Below the pieces are notes generated by a model. The model searched no databases. It saw nothing but the letters and a program-made list of their open reading frames with translations, and had not been told where the DNA came from. Below are positions 1 through 12,200 of a stretch of DNA of 64,000 bases, piece by piece; the first letter of the stretch is position 1, and every line of letters begins with the position of its first letter. Source of the stretch: Serinus canaria (Eukaryota; Chordata; Aves; Passeriformes; Fringillidae); contig NC_066314.1 in NCBI RefSeq assembly GCF_022539315.1, forward strand, positions 62,295,543 through 62,359,542, written 5' to 3'. A program made the position numbers and the translations under genes.

Positions 1-213
1 CATCTTAGCTGGCACATCCTTAACAGACACCAGATTGCTGATATCCACAGCTGATTGCAATTCTAAGGCTGGAGGAGAATTAAGGCTGACTACCTCAAGG
101 AGGATGGGGCTTCTAGGAGTGTTTTTAGGAGGATTGTCATGATTATTATTTTTCTCCAAATTCAGTGATGGAGGAGATGTAACTTTATCACATTTTGAAG
201 TGTAGAGTAATGC
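1..213 (-). CDS. Possible coding exon running off the left edge (unidentified)
   Basis: The minus strand is open for 71 codons from 213 to 1 with no ATG start, so it would be an internal exon. A possible acceptor (gagttag) lies at 215-218, and an in-frame TGA follows at 220-222. The peptide is rich in Ser, Pro, Asn and Leu (for example SPPSLNLEKNN, PPKNTPRSPILLEVVSLNSP), like a disordered protein region. I recognise no family. Open frames of this length occur by chance here, so this stays a weak call. Confidence 0.22.
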
Positions 214-3200
214 ACTAACTCAGGGTGAGGGAGACATCTTCTTCTCCTTGAGCAGGGCCAGCTCTGAGATCAGACCAAGTTGTTTTATTTAGTCTGGTCT
301 TGAAAACCTCCAGTCTTGCTAGGTCTCCACTACTCAACTGCCCTACGAAAGAACACTTCTGTGAGGCAGCAGGAGCTGCTGAGCTGGTCTGTGTGCTTTC
401 TTGTGGCAAGCAGAGAGCAAGAGAAAATTGCTTTCCCAGATGCAGTTTTCAAGAACCAGGATGAGAATGTCCCTGAGAGGGAAAGAGAGGTGAGTTGAAA
501 GCTGTTTATGTGCATTCTGTTTCTAAGAGTGGTGGGAGCCTGGGTGTGGAGCAGGTGTGGGATGTGATTGTTCTCTGTTGTGGTATATCTGCTTTCTTCA
601 AAATAATTTTGTGACAACAGCAGTGTTTGTATAGCCAGTTTCAAAACAATGCAATTGAAATATCTAACAGCTAACAGAGAGGTTACTGGTTACTTAGTAT
701 TGGAACAATAAAATTATTTTTATGCAGCAAAGATAATAGGCATTTGAGTGTCAAAAATCACACAAACATCGTAAAGCTAGCTGACCAGCACTCAGCTTTT
801 AAAGCAGTTGAATTGCCAGTCTGATAACCAGAAGCTGTTTAGCAGGTCTGCTGGATGGGGCATAGATAGTCTTATAACTGTATAAGTTATAATTTTCTTT
901 TAATGGTGAGAAATGTACCAAGGATGTAACGCAAAAATTTACATCCCAGTATTGTGCCAAAACGTACATACAGTACAAATAATCCTTTCAGAGCCTTGTG
1001 GAAGAAAAATAAAGGGCTTAGCTGACTTAGAATGTGCTAAATGAAGGCAGAAGTCAGTGAACTTGAGTGATGGTATGGCCACTGTACATGTTTAGAAGCT
1101 ATCAAGCAATCTCTTAGCCTCTGAGAAAAGCTGGAAAGGCCAAACCTACATTATTTCTTTAAATAATTTTTTTTTCCCCCTCCATGGTTTTGGCATGTTG
1201 AGCTAGAATCTTCTCCTCAGGCAGATAAGTTGAAGTGCTTTCATTGCAGGATTCCACTGACACATAAGATGTACCAAAATCTCTTTGACTGAAAATAATG
1301 ATTGATGATGTGCTTATTTGGGACAGAAGTTATTATGTGTTATAAAAACCTATGCAATGCATGCCAAGCAAAAAACAAAAAGAAGCCTTAAACTGAGTGA
1401 GAACTAATATCCAATTGGGATGAGTAAGACTGGTTATTTAGGAAACCTACCACGATTTGTGCGTCGTGACAAAGGAATTTGACTGAACATCAGTAAGGTA
1501 ACTGGGGAAATGGAAGGACTTCAGAAGAGAGAGGCCACCCAGAGATTCACAGCCTTGTTACTATTTCTAAGCAAACCTGTTCCCTGATTTATTATAAATA
1601 TTCCACTGAGCATTTTGCTAGGGGATGATAGTGAACACTCCTGTGATTACAAGGGGAAAGACTCAGGGGACGGCCACAGAGGAGCTCAAACTAATTTTTT
1701 TTTCTGCTTGAGAGAGAGTCCAAAATGAGACAAATTTATGTGGATTAGAGACTGCACTTCTGGAACAAGATGATCTGGGGGCATATCCTTTTGACACGCA
1801 GATTTGACTGTGATAAAACTGTGCTCAGACTGCAAAATGCAACTGCTGGTTGTTGGATTGACTTAGGAGTGGTTTCATGTACAAGTTTATAAATCACTTG
1901 AGGTAAAAACAGACCATATTACCACGGGAATCTATGTGATAGAGACTACTTCACAGATCACCCTTTCAGCCTCAGAAAGTGTCCATTTATCACGAAATTG
2001 ATAAAATAAAAGCCTTCAATTTGAAAAGGGCATGATTAGAATATGCATGATTATGAGAGGAAGCATGGAGTGGTCTATGAGGGCTCTTTTCAGGGAGATC
2101 CTTGCCTAAGCATAGATTTTTGCAAAGGTGCTGGAAGTGAAATGGAACATGCTGAGATCAGGAGGGTGTCACTAGGTAGTGTCAAAATGTCCCTGTGCTG
2201 ACTGTTGGAGAAGTGCTAATGGAATTTTAAATAATCTTTTCTGCTCCTTAGGTCTCATAATGTGTAGCTTTCTTTGCTCCAAGGACCTGAGTACATTATC
2301 AGAGTTTAAGTATTAACAGGTTTCTAAGAAACAGAATGCTGATAAACAAACAAAAAGTTGAAACAATAGGAAGATCATGCTTGCTTTTGTCTGAATTCGA
2401 TTCATCATTTTGGATTACATTGTTTTTTAATGAGAAAGATATTTTTTAACTTAAAATTGCTGTATGTTACACCTCAGAAAATAACTATTTATGAATTTGT
2501 AGTATATTCTCCCTTCCCCCCCCCCACAGGATTCAAGATGAATTAATAACCAATTGTGTTCAGCAGTCCATAAATTTCCAGTTTTTTCAGCCAACCTTTT
2601 ATGAATATTTGCATGGGTTAGCAGAAATAGTTTGGTTATGAGAATATATTCTGGAGCATTTAACAAATGTATTCACATTGAGCACTATTGCAAAACATCA
2701 TACATCTTGCTGCACAGAGATGATGTTAGAGACTTCAGGGCAGAAGAACAGAGGTTTCAGTGCCAGAATGTAATGGGTTTCTTGAACCAAAGGTGGTTAA
2801 CTGTGGTTAGCCAGAAGTACTATACATCAAGAATGACAGATGGGGCAGAAAAAGAGCTCCAAGAATGTACAATAGTTGCCATTAATGTCTCAGAGCATTT
2901 TTCAGGCAAATCCATGGGACTTCTGCTGAGGGAATAAGTTGATGGTCTTAGCAATGCCCTTTCTTATGAGCCCTCATGATTGTAAATGCTCTCAGAAGAG
3001 AATTTCAGGAGTCACGGGCTTTCTGTTTCTTGAGAACAAATATAAAACCAATGCAGCCCTTAGAAATGGAAAGCCACAGGAACTGGCTCACAGAAAACTC
3101 CAGAAGTGCTCCCACCTCAAGAGTTGGTTGGGCAGCCTCATGAGCATCAGAGTGCATGGTGACACTGAGATGGTAAACCATGGGGAACACAGGTGATTAC

Positions 3201-6200
3201 TGCTGACAGAGATCTCAAAGGCATCACTACATGATTGTGTGTGATTGTGGGGAATTCTGAGAGTTTGTGCTGTCATCTCTTCTATGGCTATTGATTAATT
3301 CTTTATTAATTGCTTGAATTCATCTATGGTAGTTGTTACTTTGGGTTGAAACATTTGCTTTTCTTATACAATTTTCCAAGATTAAAAAAATATCTGGAGA
3401 GTAAGAGGATAAAATTTAGCTACTAAATGCAGTGGCTGGGTCTTTTATGACCCAGCCCATACCCTGTGGCTAATGCCACAGAAAATATCAACACTCCTTT
3501 GTGTTACATCACAAGGTCTAAAATGCTGAAAGAATATTTTCTTTTGTTGAATTAAACAATCCTTCAGCAGCTCCTCAGGTAACTCATATAAGCAGTAATT
3601 TTATGTACAGCATTAAAGGCTGAGGTTCTCACTTTTCAGTTCAGAATCTTTGCCCACCTTGCAGACTCTGATAGGGCTCTTTTACTGGGTAGTCTGCTAT
3701 TGCCCCAGTATTACTGGTGCCCACTCACAGGGTACTACTGGTGTCATGTTACCACAAATATTTGTGTGAATGAACTCAGTAATTCCTCTGGCACATCACA
3801 TCCCTTTTCAATGAAGCAGTGTACCTGTCAGAAAGAAAATCAGTCAGGTTTAACTCCTCAGTGGTGTTTTGTCTGTGACAGCTCTCAGACCCAAATATTT
3901 GCTCTTAGGCAAATAACTTTGCCTAGAAATATTTTAAAATATTTTCAAGATATATTAGGACATAATTATTGCATATCAAACATGCTTGGGTTATTGATAT
4001 GTATTTTTAATGTAATGGGACAGCTGCAGTATTTTCCAGTACACTTGCTTTTTAAAGTGTGCCTTCATGGTCTACTGCAGAACCCTGAAATCTCATTCTT
4101 TCTGTGTGTGTATACACTCACCCTTAAAGAAAACCTTTATTTTTAAATAAAATGTAAGCCCAACATTCTAGTCAAGAACTGTAGTCATTATATTCCTAGA
4201 AAATAAAAAAGTTCAGGTGGTATTTTCTGCTTCTAAATAGAAGTGATGAAGTGGTTCCACAGTTAAATTGCAGCTTCTTAATTAAAATAATTTTCATATT
4301 CTTCAATTAGTTACTTAAGACTCTTTTGATGACTTCTCATTTTTTCATTGTGAGCGATGAGAAAAGTGACTTTATAGAAACTCTTGCATGTCTTTACCTC
4401 CCATTTGTCTCTTTCAAGGCTGAAGAGCTCTAGATTTCTCCTCAAACATAGGCTACCCCATGCTTCTAGTTCTTCTTGCCATCTTTTTTTTACTGTTTCT
4501 AGTTCTTGGCTTGGTTACTTTTTGTTGGGATATTTTTTGAGAAGTCGTCAGAACCACATGGTGACTTGATAATGTTCTTTACTTTGGTTTTGAGGGACAT
4601 GCTTAGCGAAGTGTGTTAGAGAAGGCAATTGTACAGAATCCCTCTGTTCTCCCAGTGCCTAGAGCTTACCTTAGTAACAGGAGCACTTTTATCAGAAATG
4701 TCTACAGCAAAGCCTAAGCCAAATTCTCTTATCCAAGTCACTTTGTAGGCCTGCAGCTTTCAGAGCAAAAGTGGCTGGGTATAAAAAAGAAGAAAAGATC
4801 AGGGACTCCTTAATTTAGAGGGATGAGGAAGTGTGAAACTCTGACCTAGGAAGTACATTCTGGATTAGAATTATAGAGGTTGTTACCTATTTATTCCAAA
4901 TGTTACTTGGGGCTGGTGGGGGAAGGTTCAATGGCTGAACCCAAAATAAATAAGTATTTGCAGTCAGTCCAAAATCAAATTTTTGTGTGAATTGAAACAA
5001 ACAGCCATTGCCAGTAGGAATGCTCAAACCCTTATGGAGAAAATGCAGTTTCTACAGTCTGATCTCAACAGCAAAGGTTCTCAACAAATATTCACCTTTT
5101 GCACCATATGCTTGCGTGACCCATGGTAACCCCACATCCTGTTGCTGTGAATAAGAATAAAGGCTTTCCTATACATGTTTTCATTTTTCCTGTTTCTGAA
5201 AGAAATGGGATGTTGTTTAACAGCAAATCTAATTTGGATGTGATTATTGCTGTTGAGAGAATAAGTGCTGGCTGGCTGGGTAGGGAGCCAGAAAAGGTTT
5301 CAAGCTTCAAGCAAAGAAATCAGCAAGATGGGACTCAGTAACTCTGTGCCCTTGATTAAAAAAAAAAAAAAAAAGAATATGAAGTTTTGAGTGAAGGTCT
5401 CACTCACAGGCATAAGGAAAAGACTTTTGCATGTTGGGTTCTGAAGTAAGTATATCACTGGGTTGTTACATACCCAAAGGGTCTGTAAGCAAGTGGGAGG
5501 GGTCATAAACATTTGGTGTTTGCAATGAGAAGATAAAGTAAGAAAGACACGTAACTCCCACTTCTTTAAACTTTTGTGTGTCTGCAAAAGAAGCAGGGGT
5601 TTGTGACTATCTCTGAGGGAGAAGACTGATGCTCTGTTCTGTTCACTAGTACCATCCTGGCTGTGATTGAGCTGAAGGCTGGGAAGAAGGAATGAGGCAC
5701 TGTGTTTACAGTGACATTACAGCTGTATCCACCTCTGGGCAAAGTATGAGAAGAGTAAATAAACACAAAATAACACAAAATTTGTGTTGGGGCTGAGGGG
5801 GAAGAACGTGCCTCTCCATCCTTGTAGAGGACACTTCTGTAAGAAAAACCAGCCAAGCATAGATCTTAGGCCCTGATAAGTAAATTATTTAACTCCACCC
5901 TGAAATTCCTCAGATTGCATGCAGTCCCCAGCAGGTTCCTTGGAAATTTTCTTTGGCATAATTTTTAATGACAATAGAGAACAAGTGCAAGACAAATTGA
6001 ATGCAGCAGAAGACTGGCAGAGTTTGCAGTCAAGAGTTTGTATAACCTGCATGATTCTGAAAGTCACCTTTGACTTTATCTCGAGAGGGTTTTCTCTGAC
6101 TGTGTTATGATCTCTCAGAATCACTCGCCCCTCCAGTGTGTGCTGGTACCACTACCAGCAACAGAAGTAATTTCTTTTGCAAAGGAACCACGGTCTGTGC

Positions 6201-9200
6201 TAAGCCAGCAGCTGTTCCTGTACATGCCTGGAGCTGTAGCATGACTGAGACCTCTTCCCCAGTTAAGTTGAAATGGAGGGTCTTCAGTAGATCTCTGCTG
6301 GGACTCTGTTGCTTGTAAAAATAAGAAAGCATGACTTTTTACAGGAATTGTCATTGCTGAAACACATTCTTTAACTTATAAAAGTTATGGAAAACTCACC
6401 ATTGAAATTATTTAAGTAGCTCTCTTGGAAATCCTTTCCCTTTAAAGATTTCAGGCCAGAAAATTGGATGCATTTCTAATTTTTTTTTTTTTTAAGAAAA
6501 AGAAAATCCTCTACAGAAAGAAAGTATCCTTGTGAAAAGTTGTTGGTTTTGTTTGTTTTCCTTGCCAAATCCCCAATTTTCTATCGCATAGTTTCAACAA
6601 ATCTTTTTCTGAGAGCCCAAAGACCAAGAGAGATCAAATGAAATCTATGAAGTGCTCTTAAAATTGAGAGGAAGGGTAAAATTCTGCACATAAAAAAACG
6701 TTAAGTTGTTTGGACCACGAAAGAATACTTGGGGTGATTACTAAGGCTTGTCTGTGTCTTGTTGATTTGCCCTGAAACTGCTAAACAGCTAATGAAGCAA
6801 AAGTTCAACTCGAACAGTTTAATCTAGAGCTGACGGAAAAAATACTTGGAGTAAAACATTTCAATATAAAATGGCTTTTTTCCAAAACCAGAACTTTCAG
6901 GAAAAGTTTTCAGTTTCTTCTAAATTTTCCTTTTTTTTTTTTTCAATTGGAAACAAATATTTTGTTCTTCTATTAATACTGTTTTCCTCCCTCCCAGCAC
7001 CCTACTTTCTTTTGCCTCTGAATGCAATGTAAAGACTAATGTCTAGGGACTATTCACTCCTGAAATTTCCTTTAATATTTTCTTTCTTTGTTTTGTGGGG
7101 GGTTTTGTTTATTTCTCAGCTTTGAAAAGCCTCCAACTTTACAAATAAAGAAATATTTGAAAATTCACAGATTAGATTTTCTGCTGAATAAAATTAATGT
7201 TGTCGAGAGAAGAATGGAATCAAAAATTGAAATTTAATTTAAAATTTGACAAAAGCTTCATAGGTCAAGCCACATATGAAAGAACAATGTCAAAATATTT
7301 TTTCCAGACCATCAGATTATTCTGTTTTCCTGTAGATTGCAAACCATAGCATGTTACCAGTTATTCCTGCTTGAGCTTAGTTACTGTGCCCAACAAATGT
7401 GGGACTTCTGGGACTGCTTGTGGACTTCCCTTGTGATTGTGAGGTTTCAAAGGCTGCAGATACTGTCAATTATCACTTGAAACTTGACTGATAATCTTGC
7501 CATTGTGCAACAAAGGCTGGAGAGCTATAGGAGTGCTCTGTATTTTCTTCAAACTTCACAAGGCAACATTCAACAGGAATGGTTGAATTTCCTTGTAGAC
7601 ATGCCTGGGCTTCTTCAGAAACACTTGGTTTTGGCACCAGGATTCGAGGCTGCAAAGCACCAGGACCTGGGCAGATGCTTTGACATTTTGTCTGTGCTGA
7701 ACCTCAGTCTGCTGCAGATGAACTCCTGCCTGAGGCACCTTAGGTCTCTCTGTACATCTGTTCTCACTGTTGAACAGAAATATCTTTAGATACAAGCTTA
7801 AATATTTTACTGACTCTGGACCTCAGTTAATGTGAGATATCAGTCAGAGGAGTCTGTGCCTCTGGGAAGGCACAATCAGCAGCAGAACCCACGGGCTGAA
7901 CAGAAATGAAACCTGGATATTAACTGAACACCTGGAGCAGCACCTGAGAAAGGACAGCAAATAACTGCTGGTTTTGGGTGAAAAGGGGTGTCAGGCTGTG
8001 GATGGGTCAGGCTCTCCCTGAGGTCTCACTGCAAAATCTCAAGGTTTGCTAGGTTTCCTCACCTGCCAGTTGGCAAGCACCAGCGCTGCAGTCCCACCAT
8101 GATGGAACCACTGGCATTGCTGTGAGAAACTCTGTTTTGCTCCCCTCTGCTGCAAATAACTTAGGTGCTCTCCCTTACTGTTTTTTATTTGAGAATGGAT
8201 AATAGAAAGTCCGGGAGAAGAGTCAAGGGGTGCTGAGACAAGAGGCAATGGAACTGGGTTATGATTATGAAAGAAACAGGAAAGATTTTTTTTGTGGTGT
8301 CCTGAATTTTAAAGGATTCAGGAAAAGTGTGTTGAGAGAAGGCAACAATAACTGTGAGATTAGTAAGAAGTCCAAGAATTTTTCTAGATTTTGAGCAATA
8401 CACGATCGAGGATATGAAAGAAAATTCAAAGGAGTAAGTGAATCAAACAGAGGAGCTCTTGGTAGTTTTGAGGAAGGAGGAAAAATATGTAGGAGAGGAG
8501 AATTTAAAGCAGAGAGGCATAACATAGGAAAGAAAAGTAATGAATTGAGAAATGTGTGTCAAATTTGATTCAGAAATAATAGCTTTGAGTAGGTGTGAAG
8601 AGAAGGAAAAAGATCACAGAGGAAGTGGCAGGGGCTGCAGAAAACACATGGAGATGGAAAAAGAATCAGGAGCTCAGAGAAATGTAACAGTGAATTGTGA
8701 AGAGGAGTATTTTGAGGTGAAAGGCATCCAATGAAACAAATTTTTTTCCCTTCTATTTTTTCCTCTGTTGTTTGTTTATTCCACTTATAGACAATCCTAA
8801 TTTTCCCTCCCTGTCCATGCTTTTGCACCTCTGGCTTTGCTGGCTTGATAGCCATCCATATCTAGAGGATTTGGTGTGCAGAAACCAGAAGGATATGACT
8901 GTGCAGTGTCATCTGGGTGTGCTTAGCTAACTGCACAGGAATCAAGCCTAGACTGACTCTAGCAAATTAAGCCATGCCAGGGAATGTTCCTGAGAGCTGA
9001 AGACCACTTTTTGCTACGAAAGCTTTAGCATGGATGCTGGCCACACTCTGACCCAGGTCAGGTAGCACTGTCCTAGATGATTCCCAAATATGGCTGGGGA
9101 GCTTGTGCATGCCAAGGGCAGCTCCCAGGAGGCAGCTTGGCGGGTAAAGGAAGTGAATGGGATTGAGGCAGCCTGTTCTGTGCCAGATGCTGCTGTGGGC

Positions 9201-12200
9201 CAGGGAACATTCCTTAGCACATTTAGTTTACTAGCATGGATGCAGCCAAAGAGTGCATTGTTTCTTCTCTTTAAAAGAGGATGCAGTTGCTCCTTAGCTT
9301 GGAACAAGGTCACCTTCCTTTAGATAGAAAAAGGGGCAGAGTTAGAAGCCTTCTGGAAGGAGCATGTGAAATGGAAGAGACAAGGTACACACAAAACTGT
9401 CGAAGAACCTCCAGGCAATGAAAGAATGGGAAACTACACAACTAGAAGTGCATGTATAAATCTGGGGTGAAGAGAGGAGCTAAACTGAAGCTAGAACTGT
9501 ATCTGGATATGCTGGAACCATTGCCCACCCTGATGAAAATATCAGTGCTGTATTTGTAGAGGTGATAGCACAGGTGGTCTTTTCTGTGCTTGTAAGCACT
9601 GGGACAAAACATCAGACAGAGGAGTGGACAGTGTTGCTTGTTTATCATGCTCTGCAATGCTGGTGTTACTTATTTATCATCCTCTGTAATGGCTGTACTC
9701 ATGAAAGCACATGTAGTGAATTATGCTGCTGCAGGCAGAACATGCAGTCTAGAAGAAACATGGATCTAGTGGGAAATGTGCACATGCTGAACCTGCAAAT
9801 TGGCAGAGGATCTGATGGAGGTACTTGGATGTTAGGTACAGCTAGACCTGGAAGTAAATACACAGCTTTCAGGTCTTTCTTCACTGCCTGCTAGCATTAG
9901 TACAAGTCCAGATGTTGATGACAAATGCCTTATAAAATTATAATTAATGTATTTAAAAATGGTTTTGTTTTACTGGCTTACCTAAATTGTACCCCGTACC
10001 TAGATTCAACCAGTCAGCTAACAGAAATTATTGCTTAAAAACAGCTTTTAATGTGAATGCTCTGTCAATGAATAGAGTCTTGTGTTGTGCCAGAAGTGTT
10101 GCTTTGCTCTGTTAGCAAGGGGAGCCTGCAGGAAGATCCTGCATGTTTGCAGGACTTTGGAGAATTTAACAATGGAGCACACGCGGTGCTATGATCTTGC
10201 CCAGTGAAATCCTCTGGCCTTGTGCTCTCCATCTGTTTCCATTCAGGTCAAGTGCACGTGCTTCTCATTTATTACTGTCTGTCATCTGCATGACAGGAGC
10301 ACTGAGAGGCCCCACCTGAGATCAGCTCCTGCTGATTCTAGGTAGTGTGCAGAGACTCATGATTACTCAGTTTATAGCACAAATGGCTGGGACAAAACCA
10401 GGGACGAAGTAAAGGGCTTCAGGTGAAAGATCAAGAGCTCCAATGCAAGGAAATTAAGATGAAATCCCGCCCTCATGTCAATAAGAATTTTGCTATTCAT
10501 TGCCACCTGACCTGGATTTCTACCCTGGCTGACTTGTCCAAAACTGTAGGGGAAGTCTGCATCAGAGACAGGAATTGAACTTTGAGTCCTTGTCCCATGA
10601 CATCACCCTTCCTGATGAAGGGGTGGGGTGATTAGATCTGCACTGTGCATGGTTCTCTCAACAAAATTAATGGAAGTTTTGCATTTTGAGGGACTACAGG
10701 CTTGATCTGTTTGTTCCTTGTACATCTTTTCCACTTCACTTTTTGGTAGAACCTCTGAGTTCTGACTGTGTGAGATGAGTAAACTCAGCAGGTTCACAAA
10801 GAAGGCACATATGAACCTTCTACAGCCTGAATGAGAGCTTAAGGTTGGAAGGAATCCAAAACCTCAGAAGGAAATTCAGCTGAAATGACCAACTTTTGCC
10901 TGGTTTGGGGTCAAAACCTAGGGAAAACAACACTTCAGATGGTTTCTATATAAAAAAACATGAAGCCACCCAGGTTTATAGAAAACCACTTCAAATTTTC
11001 TTACTGTGCAGCCAGGTTCAGAAAGAAAGTATGGAAAATTGAGTAATACTGCTCAAGTTCCAGATTGATGGCACAGATTCAAAATATTTTAAACCTGCTG
11101 TACTCTAGGTTCATTTCACTTTCAAAGCTTGGCAGGAATCCAGCAGCTACCTCAAATGGTATAGTACCAAGATACTTACCAGACATTTGTAGTCTTCTCC
11201 ACCAAACCATTTGCTAAAGCTTTCTTAGCCCTTTTTTTCTTTTCCTTTTTCTTTTTTTTTTTGGCATTTACATTTAAACCTCAGGGACTTGTGTTGATCC
11301 TACCAGAAAACTCATGACTTCCATGTGTTCCTTGGAGTTTTATCCTCAAGAATTTTAATTTCAGACAGGTCTGCCCCAACAAAGGAGACAAAATGCTAAG
11401 GTCTAAACTAAATACAATACAAGAGTTCTCCTTACTGACAAGCCATCAGCCTACAGTGCCTGTAAAAGACAAGACTGTAGAAATGCAGCAATTCAGTAAT
11501 TTTGGTAGAGCTGGGCTTCATGAAGACTTATTCTTGCAGCACTTGGTAGTTGTCAGCTTCATCTTCAGTACTGTGTGAGAGCCTTGTTTTCATGGTTTAA
11601 TGTGGGACAATAATCCTTCCTGTGGACTAAAAATGTGTTTGCTAAAACTTAAGGGTGTTAGATAATGGCCTGCACACAATGATATCTTGGCCATTTACAG
11701 AGAGAAAAAGCCTGGAAAAGAGCAAACCTCCAAAGATAAAATGGTCCTGACTCAAATCTCACTGTAAATGTTTGCACTGCTTTCCTCATAGAATTTGAGT
11801 ACTATGCTTAAGCCTGACCTAGATAGTCACTAGCTTGGAATTAAGTCAGGTGAAAAAAATCACTATGCTTTCAATAAAGCCTTTCTTCTTGGGGAAATCT
11901 GCTAATGATGAAACTTGAATGAAGCATTCAAAACAAAAAAGTTAAAACTTGAATTCTCTAGATGTATTTAAAAGTTCTTTCTTTCTGAAAGCCTATATGC
12001 ACAGACGTGCTTGAAGGATCTCAGGGAGAAGTTTTGTTATCTCTAGTCCCAGGGCTGCCTGTTAGAATTATGAGCTGAGAAAAACTGCCCTTCACAGCAT
12101 CTGAGCAATGTTCTTATCACAAAAGGGAACCAGTTTAGCATCTCTGGTCCATGAATAAGACACAAAAGCAGGTAACACAGAGACAAAATGTAGCTTCTCT

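Noticed and set aside
400..488. Plus-strand segment ending at a good donor (GAG|gtgagt)
   Set aside because: The acceptor is ambiguous and the peptide matches nothing I know; too short to call.
3700..4146. 148-codon plus-strand open frame
   Set aside because: Cys/Trp/Phe-heavy translation with no domain, no splice context, and a length expected by chance in 64 kb.
7484..7789. Protein-like 101-codon plus-strand frame (VQQRLESYRSALYFLQTSQG)
   Set aside because: It starts at TTG, not ATG. I recognise no family and see no clear splice sites or transposon context.
10841..10870. aaggttggaaggaatcc, resembling the CR1 3' end
   Set aside because: Only one short word matches and the neighbouring CR1 motifs are missing.
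11178..11275. Lys-rich minus-strand stretch ending in a good donor
   Set aside because: The Lys codons come from an A-rich simple tract; there is no proper polypyrimidine acceptor.
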